DNA of 64,000 nt from Lentzea aerocolonigenes (GCF_000955955.1 NZ_JYJG01000004.1:1-64000); one strand, 5' to 3'; numbered from the stretch's first letter, positions 33,342 through 42,924 are shown. Notes: a model not told the origin generated them from the letters alone. Made by a program: numbers and translations.

Positions 33342-34847
33342 GTGGTCGCCGACCAGTCCCAGCCCGAACAGGAACCCCGTGAGGAGTGCGGCGTCTTCGG
33401 CGTCTGGGCTCCCGGTGAGGACGTCTCGAAGCTGACCTACTACGGGCTCTACGCCCTGCAGCACCGCGGCCAGGAGGCGGCGGGCATCTCGGTCGGTGAC
33501 GGGGCTCAGGTCGTCGTCTTCAAGGACCTCGGGCTCGTCAGCCAGGTGTTCGACGAGCAGGTGCTCCAGAGCTTGAAGGGCCACGTGGCCGTCGGGCACT
33601 GCCGTTACTCCACCACCGGGTCCACGACCTGGGAGAACGCGCAGCCGACGTTCCGCACCACCGCTGCCGGCTCGGGGCTCAGCCTCGGCCACAACGGCAA
33701 CCTGGTGAACACCGCCGAGTTGCTGGAGAAGGCCAAGGCGCTCGGCATCGTCGAGCGCAACGGCGCGACGACCGACTCGGACATCCTCTGCGGCCTGCTC
33801 GCCCACGCGGCGGCCGACAAGGGCATCGAGCAGGCGGCCCTCGAACTCCTCCCGACGGTCAAGGGCGCGTACTGCCTGACCTTCAGCGACGAGTCCACGC
33901 TCTACGCGGCGCGTGACCCGCACGGTGTCCGGCCGCTGGTGCTCGGCCGGCTGGAACGCGGCTGGGTCGTGGCGAGCGAGACCGCGGCGCTGGACATCGT
34001 GGGCGCGAGCTTCGTGCGCGAGGTCGAGCCCGGTGAGCTGATCGCCATCGACGAGAACGGGCTGCGGTCCTCCCGGTTCGGCAACCCCGACCCCAAGGGC
34101 TGCATCTTCGAGTACGTCTACCTGGCGCGGCCGGACACGACGATCTCCGGCAGGGGCGTGCACGCCACCCGCGTCGAGATCGGCCGCCGGCTCGCCAAGG
34201 AGCACCCGGTCGAGGCGGACCTGGTGATCCCGGTACCGGAGTCCGGCACGCCGGCCGCGATCGGGTACGCCCAGGCCAGCGGCATTCCGTACGGCACCGG
34301 CCTGGTCAAGAACGCCTACGTCGGCCGCACGTTCATCCAGCCGTCGCAGACCATCCGCCAGCTCGGCATCCGGTTGAAGCTGAACCCGCTCCGGGACATC
34401 ATCCGGGGCAAGCGGCTGGTCGTCGTGGACGACTCGATCGTCCGCGGCAACACCCAGCGCGCGCTCGTCCGCATGCTGCGCGAGGCCGGTGCGCTTGAAG
34501 TGCACGTCCGGATCGCGTCGCCGCCCGTCAAGTGGCCGTGCTTCTACGGCATCGACTTCGCCTCGCGTGCCGAGCTCATCGCGAACGGCCTGGACGACGA
34601 CGGCATCCGCCGCTCGGTCGGTGCCGACTCGCTCGGGTACGTGTCGCTGGAGCAGCTGGTCGCGGCGACCGAGCAGCCCAAGACGCGGTTGTGCTCGGCG
34701 TGCTTCGACGGTGAGTACCCGATCGAGCTGCCGGCGGACGCCCTCATGGGCAAGCACCTTCTTGAAGGGCTCAAGGGCGTGTCGGGCTCGGCCGCTCCCG
34801 TCCTGGCCAACGGCTATGGTGCCGAAGACGCCTTGCGTCGTCCCTGA
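33342..34847 (+). CDS. purF: Amidophosphoribosyltransferase
   Basis: 501 aa, GTG start with GGGAG 8 bases upstream. First committed step of purine synthesis: PRPP plus glutamine to phosphoribosylamine. A short propeptide precedes Cys16 in REECGVFG, which becomes the N-terminal nucleophile after cleavage. The glutaminase half has GHCRYSTTG and LGHNGNLVN; the transferase half has the PRPP motif LVVVDDSIVRGNT. Cysteines in KGCIFEYV, WPCFYGID and LCSACFDGEYP fit the [4Fe-4S] cluster of the Bacillus-type enzyme. purM follows after 30 bases. Confidence 0.97.
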   Translation: MVADQSQPEQEPREECGVFGVWAPGEDVSKLTYYGLYALQHRGQEAAGISVGDGAQVVVFKDLGLVSQVFDEQVLQSLKGHVAVGHCRYSTTGSTTWENAQPTFRTTAAGSGLSLGHNGNLVNTAELLEKAKALGIVERNGATTDSDILCGLLAHAAADKGIEQAALELLPTVKGAYCLTFSDESTLYAARDPHGVRPLVLGRLERGWVVASETAALDIVGASFVREVEPGELIAIDENGLRSSRFGNPDPKGCIFEYVYLARPDTTISGRGVHATRVEIGRRLAKEHPVEADLVIPVPESGTPAAIGYAQASGIPYGTGLVKNAYVGRTFIQPSQTIRQLGIRLKLNPLRDIIRGKRLVVVDDSIVRGNTQRALVRMLREAGALEVHVRIASPPVKWPCFYGIDFASRAELIANGLDDDGIRRSVGADSLGYVSLEQLVAATEQPKTRLCSACFDGEYPIELPADALMGKHLLEGLKGVSGSAAPVLANGYGAEDALRRP

Positions 34848-34877
34848 GCACCCAAGATCCAAGTGGAAGAAGTTGAC

Positions 34878-35939
34878 GTGACCGACAGCGCCAAGGCCAC
34901 CTACGCCGCCGCCGGAGTCAGTATCACCGCAGGTGACGAGGCGGTGGAGAAGCTCAAGCCGTGGGCGGCCAAGGCGCACCGGCCCGAGGTTCTGGGTGGC
35001 ATCGGCGGGTTCGCCGGCCTGTTCCAGCTCAAGCTCGACCGCTGGAAGGAGCCGATCCTCGCGTCCTCCACGGACGGCGTCGGCACCAAGATCGCGGTCG
35101 CGCAGGCGCTCGACAAGCACGACACCGTGGGCATCGACCTGGTCGCCATGATCGTGGACGACCTGGTCGTCTGCGGTGCCGAGCCGCTGTTCGTGCAGGA
35201 CTACATCGCGGTCGGCAAGGTCGACCCGGACAAGATCGCGTCGCTGGTCAAGGGCATCGCCGAGGGCTGTGTCCAGGCCGGTTGCGCGCTGCTCGGCGGC
35301 GAGACGGCCGAGCACCCCGGCCTGATGGGCGACGACGACTACGACATCTCCGGCACCGGTGTCGGCGTGGTCGAGCAGTCCAAGCTGCTCGGCCCGGACC
35401 GCGTGCGCGACGGCGACGTCGTGATCGCGATGGGCTCGTCCGGCCTGCACTCCAACGGCTACTCGCTCGCCCGGCACGTGCTGCTGGAGATCGGGCGCAT
35501 GCCGCTGGAGGGTCACGTCGAGGAGTTCGGCCGCACCCTCGGCGAGGAGCTGCTGGAGCCGACCAAGATCTACGCCAAGGACTGCCTCGCGCTGATCGCC
35601 GAGACGGAGGTCCGCGGGTTCTCGCACGTCACCGGTGGTGGCCTCGCCGCGAACCTGGCGCGCGTGCTGCCGGAGGGCCTGCACGCCACGCTCGACCGCG
35701 GTACCTGGTCGCCCGCGCCGATCTTCCAGCTCATCGCCCAGCGCGGCCGGGTGGAGCGCGAGGAGATGGAGAAGGCGTTCAACATGGGCGTCGGCATGGT
35801 CGCCGTCGTGGCGCCCGAGGACGTCGACCGCGCACTGGCCGTGCTCACCGCGCGCCACGTCCCGTCGTGGGTGCTCGGCGAGATCTCCAAGGCCGAGGTC
35901 GGCGGCGCCGCACTCGTCGGAGACCACCCCAGGTTCTGA
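34878..35939 (+). CDS. purM: AIR synthase (phosphoribosylformylglycinamidine cyclo-ligase)
   Basis: 353 aa from GTG 34878, with GGAAGAAG 5 bases before; a GTG at 34863 would add five residues. Converts FGAM to AIR with ATP. Motifs: TYAAAGVSITAGDEAVEKLK at the N-terminus, STDGVGTKIAVAQ (nucleotide loop), DDLVVCGAEPLFVQDYIA, GGETAEHPGLM, and HVTGGGLAANLARVLP. Operon with purF, as in mycobacteria. The product of PurSQL encoded at 5.8-8.9 kb is its substrate. Confidence 0.97.
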   Translation: MTDSAKATYAAAGVSITAGDEAVEKLKPWAAKAHRPEVLGGIGGFAGLFQLKLDRWKEPILASSTDGVGTKIAVAQALDKHDTVGIDLVAMIVDDLVVCGAEPLFVQDYIAVGKVDPDKIASLVKGIAEGCVQAGCALLGGETAEHPGLMGDDDYDISGTGVGVVEQSKLLGPDRVRDGDVVIAMGSSGLHSNGYSLARHVLLEIGRMPLEGHVEEFGRTLGEELLEPTKIYAKDCLALIAETEVRGFSHVTGGGLAANLARVLPEGLHATLDRGTWSPAPIFQLIAQRGRVEREEMEKAFNMGVGMVAVVAPEDVDRALAVLTARHVPSWVLGEISKAEVGGAALVGDHPRF

Positions 35940-36009
35940 GACAACCGGTTTCCGAGGCAACCCCCTACGGTCGTCGTTGCGTACTAAGCGGCGACCGAGG
36001 AGGGGGCAC

Positions 36010-37167
36010 TTGGACCGTCGGCTTTCTAGGGACCGCGAGTTCGGGGAGTTCGTCGACGCACGCGCTCTCGTCATGCGCCGCACGGCCTATCTGCTGTGCG
36101 GCGACTGGTACCGCGCCGAGGACATCGTCCAGAACGCGTTGATCAAGCTCTACGTGGCCTGGTCCCGCGTGCGCAAGGACAGCGTCGACGCCTACGCGCG
36201 CAAGGTGCTGGTGCGCACCGCCATCGACGAGGGCCGGCGCGGCTGGTTCCAGCGCGAACGCACGGTCGACGTCGTGCCGGAACCGGCGGTGACCGACGAC
36301 GCGGCGGACTTCGACCTGCGGCTGGCGCTGGACGCCCTGCCGCCGGGCCAGCGCGCTGTCGTCGTGCTGCGGTACTGGGAGGACCTGAGCATCACCGAGA
36401 CCGCCCGCATCCTCGGCAGGACGGAGGGCACGGTGAAGAGTCAGGCGGCCAAGGGGCTTGCCGCGTTGCGCGAACTGCTGGAGGACGAGCCGAAGCTGCG
36501 GATCTACCGCTCCGAGGTCATCCGCAAGGGCAAGGCCAAGCTCACCCGCAGGCGCACGGCGATCGCGGGTGCGCTGGCGATGGTCATGATCGTCGGCCTG
36601 GGGACGACCGGGTACGTGCTGCAGTCGTCGATGACCATGAAGGACTCGGGAGGCATGGCGACGTCCGCGACCATCGACCGCAACGCCCAGCTGACCGAGG
36701 TCCTGCGCGGCGCGGGCATCGTTCCGGCGGGTGTCACCGCGGAAGGCGTCCCCGAGATCGACGCCGGCGCTTTCACGTTCTTCACCGTCGACACCGTCCG
36801 GCGAGCCGTGGCGAGGTTGCGGGACACCGAGGGCGTCGGTGGCGTGACGATCACGCTCGACCGCCCCCCGACGAGGGACCTCGGCACCTGCGAGTTCTAC
36901 CTCGAGTGCCAGATCGTGGAACGCAACGGCATCAAGGTCCGCGTCATGGTGATGGCGGTGCCCGGCCGGCCTGCCGCACAGGTCCTGGCCGCCCTCGCCA
37001 TCCGCTCCGACGGCACGCGCGTCGAGGTCACCAGCGACAACATCGGCCGCTTCACCGACACCGTGCGCCGCGAGCCCGACCTGGTGGGTGCTCCGCAACG
37101 GCCGGCGCCCCTGCTGGACCGCGAGGCGTTGATAAAGATCGCGACACTGCCGGGGTTGACCTTCTAA
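36010..37167 (+). CDS. SigE-family (ECF-like) sigma factor fused to a membrane-anchored extracytoplasmic domain
   Basis: 385 aa from TTG 36010, fixed by AGGAGG 6 bases before. Region sigma-2 at about 10-85 (FGEFVDARALVMRRTAYLLC, AEDIVQNALIKLYVAW), region sigma-4 at about 104-160 (LDALPPGQRAVVVLRYWEDL, ARILGRTEGTVKSQAAKG with the helix-turn-helix). Then a basic stretch and one transmembrane helix (about 183-205, AIAGALAMVMIVGLGTTGYV) and about 180 residues outside, with two cysteines (GTCEFYLECQ). In most genomes this sigma family (about 170 aa) is followed by a separate membrane protein gene; here they are one polypeptide. It suggests a membrane-held sigma factor released or controlled through its outer domain. 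No anti-sigma gene is adjacent. Confidence 0.85.
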   Translation: MDRRLSRDREFGEFVDARALVMRRTAYLLCGDWYRAEDIVQNALIKLYVAWSRVRKDSVDAYARKVLVRTAIDEGRRGWFQRERTVDVVPEPAVTDDAADFDLRLALDALPPGQRAVVVLRYWEDLSITETARILGRTEGTVKSQAAKGLAALRELLEDEPKLRIYRSEVIRKGKAKLTRRRTAIAGALAMVMIVGLGTTGYVLQSSMTMKDSGGMATSATIDRNAQLTEVLRGAGIVPAGVTAEGVPEIDAGAFTFFTVDTVRRAVARLRDTEGVGGVTITLDRPPTRDLGTCEFYLECQIVERNGIKVRVMVMAVPGRPAAQVLAALAIRSDGTRVEVTSDNIGRFTDTVRREPDLVGAPQRPAPLLDREALIKIATLPGLTF

Positions 37168-37170
37168 CCT
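37165..37170 (+). promoter_or_regulatory. -10 box (TAACCT) of arfB, probable leaderless start
   Basis: TAACCT, 7 bases (TGCAGGC), then ATG 37178. The box overlaps the TAA stop of the sigma-factor fusion gene. Confidence 0.45.
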
Positions 37171-37177
37171 TGCAGGC

Positions 37178-37606
37178 ATGAACGACGTGACCGTGACGAG
37201 GACGCTGGTGATTCCGGCGTCCGAGTTGCGCGAACGTTTTTCCAGGTCAGGTGGGCCGGGCGGGCAGGGAGTGAACACGGCGGACAGCCGCGTGGAGCTC
37301 TCGTTCGACCTGGCTGCCTCGCCGTCGGTCCCCGAGCACCTCAAGCGCCGGATGCTCGATCGCCTGGAGAACCGCCTCGTCGACGGCGTGCTCACGATCG
37401 CCGCGTCCGAGCACCGGGCGCAGCTGCAGAACCGCGCCGCCGCACGGGAACGCCTCGCCGCGATCCTGCGGTCAGCAGCCGCGCCGCCGCCTCCGATGCG
37501 CAGGCCGACCAAACCCACCAAGGGCTCGCAGGAACGCCGCATCGCGGGCAAGAAACGCCGTGCGGAGACCAAGCGCGGCCGCGGTCGTTCAGGCTCCTGG
37601 GACTAA
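37178..37606 (+). CDS. arfB: Alternative ribosome-rescue factor ArfB (peptidyl-tRNA hydrolase)
   Basis: 142 aa. Catalytic GGQ motif in SRSGGPGGQGVNTADSRVEL, without the codon-recognition domain of RF1/RF2, and a basic, unstructured C-terminal tail (KGSQERRIAGKKRRAETKRGR) that in ArfB enters the empty mRNA channel. It hydrolyses peptidyl-tRNA on ribosomes stalled at the 3' end of broken mRNA. Probably leaderless. It overlaps the convergent response-regulator gene by 18 bases. Confidence 0.93.
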   Translation: MNDVTVTRTLVIPASELRERFSRSGGPGGQGVNTADSRVELSFDLAASPSVPEHLKRRMLDRLENRLVDGVLTIAASEHRAQLQNRAAARERLAAILRSAAAPPPPMRRPTKPTKGSQERRIAGKKRRAETKRGRGRSGSWD

Positions 37607-38260
37607 CGCGTAGATCCGCTCCGGACGGCCGGTTCCGCCGTACCGCAACCGAACTTCAGCGCGACCCGTCGACACGAAGTGCTCCAGATACCGGCGTGCA
37701 CTGACGCGGGCAACGCCGGTCGACGACGCGCACTCCGACGCCGACAGCCCTTCCGCGTGAGACCGCAACGCGTTCTCCACGAGCCGGGCGGTCTCCGGCG
37801 TCAACCCCTTGGGCAGCAACGGTTTCGAGGTTGGTCGAGCGCCGAACACCTGGTCCACGTCGGCTTGCCCGGCCGAGTCCAGCCGGTGCAGCTTGTCCCG
37901 CAACGACGCGTAGTGCGCGAGCTGGTCCCGCAGAGCCGAGTAGTCGAACGGCTTGATCAGGTAGTGCAGCACGCCACCGCGCATCGCACTGCGCACGGTC
38001 TCGACGTCGGTTGCCGCCGTGATCACGATGACGTCCACGTCCTCGTTGGCGCGCAAGGACTTCAGCACTTCCAGCCCGCTCTGATCGGGCAGGTAGATGT
38101 CGAGCAGCACCAGATCGGGCTTGAGGGAAGCCACCAGCTTCAACGCATCCCCGCCGCTGTGCGCGACCCCGGCCACCTCGAACCCCTCGGTGCGCGCGAC
38201 GTAGCCGCTGTGCACCTTGGCCACCATGAAGTCGTCGTCGACGACGAGCACCCGGATCAC
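37589..38260 (-). CDS. CitB/DcuR-family response regulator
   Basis: 223 aa from GTG 38260. Receiver domain at 1-120 (VIRVLVVDDDFMVAKVH, phosphoacceptor Asp in LVLLDIYLP, conserved Lys in LIKPFDY) and C-terminal helix-turn-helix (LSASECASSTGVARVSARRYLEHF), the layout of the CitB family that controls di- and tricarboxylate uptake. GTGA overlap couples it to the sensor kinase upstream. Most likely targets are the divergent tctCBA genes. Confidence 0.9.
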   Translation of the reverse strand: MIRVLVVDDDFMVAKVHSGYVARTEGFEVAGVAHSGGDALKLVASLKPDLVLLDIYLPDQSGLEVLKSLRANEDVDVIVITAATDVETVRSAMRGGVLHYLIKPFDYSALRDQLAHYASLRDKLHRLDSAGQADVDQVFGARPTSKPLLPKGLTPETARLVENALRSHAEGLSASECASSTGVARVSARRYLEHFVSTGRAEVRLRYGGTGRPERIYALVPGA

Positions 38261-39792
38261 CAGGGCAGCCTTGCCGTGAAGACCGAGCCGGTGACGCTCA
38301 CCGAACCTCCGCGCCGCAGGCACGCTCGCCTGATCAGCGCGAGCCCGATACCGCGTTCACCGTGCGATGCCGCCTTGGTCGTGAACCCGTGCCGGAACAC
38401 CTCTTCTGCCAGTTCCGGTGCCACCCCGGGACCTGAATCGCGCACCACGACCTGGACCTCGTCGTCCAACTGCATCACACCCACCTCGATCCACTTCCCA
38501 GCTCCGTTGGTGCTCAGCGAGCTCAGTGCATCCAACGCGTTGTCGACGAGATTTCCCAGCACCATCACCAAATCCGCGGACAAAGCTTCGTCGACGCGTC
38601 CCAGCACGCTGTCCGGGCCCATCCGCAGTGCCGTGCCGCGTTCGGACGCGAGCGACGCCTTGGCGATCAGCAGCGCGGCCACGGCGGGGTCGCCGATCGA
38701 CGAGCTGACCTCGGCCCGCCACTGGTCCTGCGCCGAGCTGATCTGGTGAATGTAGTTGGTGACCTCGTCGTACTCCTTCAGCGCGATCAGCCCGGCGATG
38801 GTGTGCAGCCGGTTCGCGAACTCGTGCGCCTGCGCCCGGAGCGTGTCCGTCGCGTGCTGCGAGGCGTCGAGTTCGTGTTGCAGCGCAAGGAGTTCCGTGC
38901 GATCTCGCAACGTCACGACCGCGCCGGCACCCTCGATCGGCATGCGGTTCACCGTGAGCACGGCACCCTGCCGCAGCACCAGCTGGTCGACACCGGTCGC
39001 GCGCCCGGTCAGCACGTCGCGCAGCCGGTCGTTGAGCTCCAGTTCCTCGACGGACCGGCCGACCGCGTCCTCCGGCAACGCCAGCAGGTCGCTCGCGTGG
39101 TCGTTGACCAGCGTGATCCGGTTCTGCCCGTCGAGACCGACAACGCCCTCGCGGATACCGTGCAGCAACGCCTCGCGGTTCTCGACCAGCGCGGTGATCT
39201 CGTGCGGTTCCAGCCCGAGCGTCTGGTTCTTCACCCTGCGCGCCAGCAGCAACGATCCGGTGACGCCGATGACCAGCGCGATCGCCAGGTACCGCAGCAC
39301 GTCGACCGGCTGGTTCAACGCACCGACGAACAGGCCCGGCTCGATCGCACCGGCGATCACCATGCCGTTCACCTTGCGGCTCTGCTCGTCGAACACCGGC
39401 ACGTGCGCCTCGATCGAGTCGTCCACCGTGCCGACCCAGGCCTTGCCGTCGAGCGCTGTCGTCGGAGTGTCCAGTTTGGACCCGATCTGGGCCGGATCGG
39501 GTGACGCGATCACGATCCGCCGGGCGTCGACGATCAGCACGTAGGAGGCACCGGAGAGGCTCCGCGCGGTCTCGGCGGGCGCGGCCAGAATTCGCCAGTT
39601 GCCCATCGACGTCTGCACGACGTTGGTCGCCGCCACGTTCTCCGCGACGGACAGCATCCGGCGCTCCTCGTTCGAGCGGAAGTTGCTGCCCAACTGGACG
39701 ACCGTCAGCGCGCCGACCGCGCACAGTAGCAACGTGACGACAACGAGTTGCCACACTAGGAGCTGGCTGGCCAGGGAACGGCGGCGACGCAT
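38257..39792 (-). CDS. CitA/DcuS-family sensor histidine kinase
   Basis: 511 aa from ATG 39792 with GGGAGG 4 bases before. Two membrane helices (about 8-33 and 163-185) bracket an extracytoplasmic PAS-like sensor (NEERRMLSVAENVAATNVV ... GSKLDTP), the CitA fold for citrate-like ligands. A cytoplasmic PAS domain follows (ALLHGIREGVVGLDGQNRIT), then the H-box AQAHEFANRLHTIAGLI, N-box LGNLVDNALDAL, and G-boxes DSGPGV and GERGIGLALI. Forms a two-component pair with the response regulator and stands divergent from the tricarboxylate transporter genes. Confidence 0.92.
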   Translation of the reverse strand: MRRRRSLASQLLVWQLVVVTLLLCAVGALTVVQLGSNFRSNEERRMLSVAENVAATNVVQTSMGNWRILAAPAETARSLSGASYVLIVDARRIVIASPDPAQIGSKLDTPTTALDGKAWVGTVDDSIEAHVPVFDEQSRKVNGMVIAGAIEPGLFVGALNQPVDVLRYLAIALVIGVTGSLLLARRVKNQTLGLEPHEITALVENREALLHGIREGVVGLDGQNRITLVNDHASDLLALPEDAVGRSVEELELNDRLRDVLTGRATGVDQLVLRQGAVLTVNRMPIEGAGAVVTLRDRTELLALQHELDASQHATDTLRAQAHEFANRLHTIAGLIALKEYDEVTNYIHQISSAQDQWRAEVSSSIGDPAVAALLIAKASLASERGTALRMGPDSVLGRVDEALSADLVMVLGNLVDNALDALSSLSTNGAGKWIEVGVMQLDDEVQVVVRDSGPGVAPELAEEVFRHGFTTKAASHGERGIGLALIRRACLRRGGSVSVTGSVFTARLPW

Positions 39793-39822
39793 GAGACCTC
39801 CCGTGACCAGAAAGACCGAAAG

Positions 39823-39856
39823 AAACCTTAGAAGCGCAAGAGCGACATCAAGGTTT
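39823..39856. promoter_or_regulatory. Inverted repeat AAACCTT-N20-AAGGTTT between the two-component and tct genes
   Basis: Perfect 7-bp arms at 39823-39829 and 39850-39856 in the AT-richer divergent gap. A likely binding site for the CitB-type regulator, placed between the kinase start (39792) and tctC start (39905). Confidence 0.45.
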
Positions 39857-39904
39857 ACACCAGAGCAACATGTCGAACCACGCGGATGAGAGGCGGGGAT
39901 CACA

Positions 39905-40891
39905 GTGTCGGTGAAGGTGTGGGTGGCAGTGGCGACGGCGTTGCTCGCCGTCCTGCTGGTGCCACCGCTGCTGACGCCGGGTGCGGACAGCGGCGAGACC
40001 AGTCAGGTGCGGGCGTTGCGCGTGCTGGTGCCGAACCAGCCCGGCGGCGGGTACGACATCACGGCCCGCACTGCGGCGAAGGCCATGGAGGACGCTGACC
40101 TGCTGCGCAACGCCGAGGTGTTCAACCTCCCCGGCGCGGGCGGCACGGTCGGGCTCGGGCGCACGGTCGGTGAGCGCGGCAACGGCAAGCTGATCATGTC
40201 GATGGGCCTGGGCGTCGTGGGCGCGGTGTACACGAACAAGTCGCCGAACTCGCTGCTGGACACCACCCCGATCGCGAAGCTGATCGAGGAACCGGACATC
40301 GTCGTGGTCGGCAAGGACTCGCCGTACACGTCGTTGCAGCAGCTCGTGGACGCGTGGAAGGCCAACCCTGGCACGGTGACGGTCGGCGGTGGTTCGGCTC
40401 CTGGCGGACCTGACCACCTGGCGCCGATGCTGATGGCCAAGGGTGTCGGGCTGGCGCCCAAGAGCGTCAACTACATCCCGTTCGACGGCGGCGGCGAACT
40501 GCTGGCCAGCGTGCTCGGCGGCAAGGTCGCGTTCGGCGTCTCCGGCGTCGGCGAGTACCGCGACCAGATCCAGGCCGGCACGTTGCGGGTGCTCGCCGTG
40601 ACGAGCTCGAAGCGCATCAGCGGCATCGACGCGCCGACGCTCAAGGAGTCCGGTGTGGACGTCGAGTTCACCAACTGGCGCGGCATCGTGGCTCCTCCCG
40701 GCATCACGCAGACCGACCGCGACAAGCTGGTCGATCTGCTGCAGCGGATGCAGAAGACCCCTCAGTGGGCAGAGGCGTTGCAGCGCAACGGCTGGACCGA
40801 CGCCTTCGCACCGGGAGACCAGTTCAAGACCTTCCTGGAAAGCGAGAACAAGCGGGTGGCAACAGTGCTGAAGGACTTGGGGCTGGCATGA
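39905..40891 (+). CDS. tctC: TctC-type solute-binding protein
   Basis: 328 aa, GTG start. N-terminal signal (WVAVATALLAVLLVPPLL) without a lipobox, then a two-lobed binding protein of the tripartite tricarboxylate transporter family: LRVLVPNQPGGGYDITART, VGGGSAPGGPDHLAPMLMA, YIPFDGGGELLASVLGGKV. TctC captures citrate or related tricarboxylates outside and hands them to TctAB. ATGA overlap with tctB. First gene of tctCBA, divergent from the CitA-type kinase. Confidence 0.9.
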   Translation: MSVKVWVAVATALLAVLLVPPLLTPGADSGETSQVRALRVLVPNQPGGGYDITARTAAKAMEDADLLRNAEVFNLPGAGGTVGLGRTVGERGNGKLIMSMGLGVVGAVYTNKSPNSLLDTTPIAKLIEEPDIVVVGKDSPYTSLQQLVDAWKANPGTVTVGGGSAPGGPDHLAPMLMAKGVGLAPKSVNYIPFDGGGELLASVLGGKVAFGVSGVGEYRDQIQAGTLRVLAVTSSKRISGIDAPTLKESGVDVEFTNWRGIVAPPGITQTDRDKLVDLLQRMQKTPQWAEALQRNGWTDAFAPGDQFKTFLESENKRVATVLKDLGLA

Positions 40892-41406
40892 CGACCGAGA
40901 CTGAGGCGGGGCCCAAGAACTGGCTCCGCGAACGTTCTGAGCTGGGCATTTGCGCCCTCCTGGTCGTGCTCGGCGTGCTGGTGCTGACCGACGCGCTGCG
41001 CATCCCCACCGACTTCGCCCAGCGCGGCCCGGTCGGCCCGAAGGCGGTGCCGATCCTGGTCGGCTCGCTGCTGCTGGTCGTCGCCGTGCTGCTGGCCCGT
41101 GACGTGCTGCGCGGCGGTCGCGGCGAGGCGGAGGGCGGCGAGGACGTCGACCTGACCGAACCGGCCGACTGGCGCACGGTTCTGCTGCTGTGCGGTGCTT
41201 TCCTCGCGAACGCCGCGCTGATCGGCGTGGTCGGGTTCCCGATCTCCGGCGCGATCCTGTTCTGGGGCGCGGCCTACGCGCTCGGCAGCCGCGCGTACGT
41301 CCGCGACCCGCTGATCGCGGCCGGGCTCTCGATCCTCACGTTCGTGGTGTTCAACAACCTGCTCGGCGTCCCCCTGCCAGGTGGCCCGTTGATGGAGGTG
41401 TTCTAG
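40888..41406 (+). CDS. tctB: TctB-type small membrane subunit
   Basis: 172 aa from ATG 40888, overlapping the tctC stop. Four hydrophobic segments (ICALLVVLGVLVLTDAL, AVPILVGSLLLVVAVLLA, LLLCGAFLANAALIGVVGF, LIAAGLSILTFVVFNNLL), typical of TctB. Small subunit of the tricarboxylate transporter. Stop and the next start are contiguous with tctA. Confidence 0.9.
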   Translation: MTTETEAGPKNWLRERSELGICALLVVLGVLVLTDALRIPTDFAQRGPVGPKAVPILVGSLLLVVAVLLARDVLRGGRGEAEGGEDVDLTEPADWRTVLLLCGAFLANAALIGVVGFPISGAILFWGAAYALGSRAYVRDPLIAAGLSILTFVVFNNLLGVPLPGGPLMEVF

Positions 41407-42924
41407 GTGGAACAACTGCTCGACGGCTTCGCGACCGCGCTGACGCCGACACACCTGCTGATGGCGGCGATCGGCGTGCTGCTCGGCACCGCGATCGGCG
41501 TCCTGCCGGGCATCGGCCCGGCCATGGCGGTGGCACTGCTGCTGCCCGTCACCTACGGCATGGAGCCGACCGGCGCGTTCATCATGTTCGCGGGCATCTA
41601 CTACGGCGGCATGTTCGGCGGCTCGACGACCTCGATCCTGCTGAACACACCAGGCGAGAGCGCCGCGGTCGTCACGGCGTTCGAAGGCAATCCCATGGCC
41701 CGCCAGGGACGTGGTGCGCAAGCGCTTGCCGCCGCTGCCATCGGCCACTTCACCGGCGGCATCATCGGCACGATCCTGATCGTCCTGCTGGCGCCGTTCG
41801 TGGCCAAGCACGCGGTCGACATCGGCGCGCCGGACCTGTTCGCGATCATGGTGCTGGCGTTCATCGCGGTGACCTCGGTGCTGGGCGCCTCGCGGATTCG
41901 CGGTGTCGCGTCGTTGCTCATCGGACTGACGATCGGTCTGGTCGGGTTGGACGAGATGACCGGCCAGCAGCGGCTCACGTTCGGCTCGTTGCACCTGGCC
42001 GACGGCATCGACGTGATCATCGTGGCGGTGGCGTTGTTCGCGGTCGGCGAGGCCCTGTGGGTCGCGGCTCACCTGCGCCGCAAGCCGTTCGTCCCGATCC
42101 CGGTCGGGCGTCCGTGGCTCGCGAAGGCGGACCTCAAGCGCACCTGGAAGCCGTGGCTGCGCGGCCCGGTGATCGGCTTCCCGTTCGGCGCGATTCCGGC
42201 CGGCGGCGCGGAGATCCCGACCTTCCTGTCGTACGTGACGGAGAAGCGGCTCTCCAAGCACAAGGACGAGTTCGGCAAGGGCGCCATCGAGGGCGTCGCG
42301 GGTCCGGAGTCGACGGCTTCCGCTTCGGCCGCAGGCACTCTGGTCACGATGCTGACCCTGGGCCTGCCGACGACGGCGACCGCGGCCGTGATGCTCGCGG
42401 CGTTCCAGACCTACGGCATCCAGCCCGGACCGTTGCTGTTCCAGCGCGAGTCCGGCCTGGTGTGGGCGCTCATCGCGTCGCTGTTCATCGGCCTGACGCT
42501 GCTGCTCGTGCTGAACCTGCCCCTCGCACCGTTGTGGGCGAAGCTGCTGCGCATCCCGCGGCCGTACCTGTACGCGGGAATCCTGTTCTTCGCCTCGGTC
42601 GGCGCCTACGCGGTGAACGCGGACATCTTCGACCTGCTGCTGATGTTCGTGATCGGCCTGCTGGGCTTCGGCATGCGCCGCTACGGTCTGCCGGTGCTGC
42701 CCGCGATCATCGGCGTGATCCTCGGCCCGGCCGCGGAACAGCAGATGCGCCGCTCGTTGCAGCTCTCCGACGGCTCGCTGACGGGCCTGGTCAACAGCCC
42801 GATGGCGATCGTGGTCTACGTGGTCATCCTGCTGATCGTGTTCTTCCCGCTCATCAAGAAGTTCCTGCCGAAGCCGACGCCTCCTGCGGCTCCGGTCGAG
42901 GAACGCGAGAAGGTCGACGCCTGA
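41407..42924 (+). CDS. tctA: TctA-type large membrane subunit
   Basis: 505 aa, GTG start directly after the tctB stop. About ten to twelve membrane segments; family blocks [40 protein letters not shown], and the matching second half [14 protein letters not shown] and [17 protein letters not shown]. It forms the transport channel, driven by cation symport, for substrates delivered by TctC. A 23-bp-stem terminator follows. Confidence 0.93.
   Translation: MEQLLDGFATALTPTHLLMAAIGVLLGTAIGVLPGIGPAMAVALLLPVTYGMEPTGAFIMFAGIYYGGMFGGSTTSILLNTPGESAAVVTAFEGNPMARQGRGAQALAAAAIGHFTGGIIGTILIVLLAPFVAKHAVDIGAPDLFAIMVLAFIAVTSVLGASRIRGVASLLIGLTIGLVGLDEMTGQQRLTFGSLHLADGIDVIIVAVALFAVGEALWVAAHLRRKPFVPIPVGRPWLAKADLKRTWKPWLRGPVIGFPFGAIPAGGAEIPTFLSYVTEKRLSKHKDEFGKGAIEGVAGPESTASASAAGTLVTMLTLGLPTTATAAVMLAAFQTYGIQPGPLLFQRESGLVWALIASLFIGLTLLLVLNLPLAPLWAKLLRIPRPYLYAGILFFASVGAYAVNADIFDLLLMFVIGLLGFGMRRYGLPVLPAIIGVILGPAAEQQMRRSLQLSDGSLTGLVNSPMAIVVYVVILLIVFFPLIKKFLPKPTPPAAPVEEREKVDA

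Noticed and set aside
35941..36009. ECF-type autoregulated promoter for the sigma-factor fusion
   Set aside because: AACC- and CGTC-like segments occur, but their spacing does not fit the 16-17 bases expected; TACTAA at 35982 is a possible housekeeping -10 but has no partner -35.
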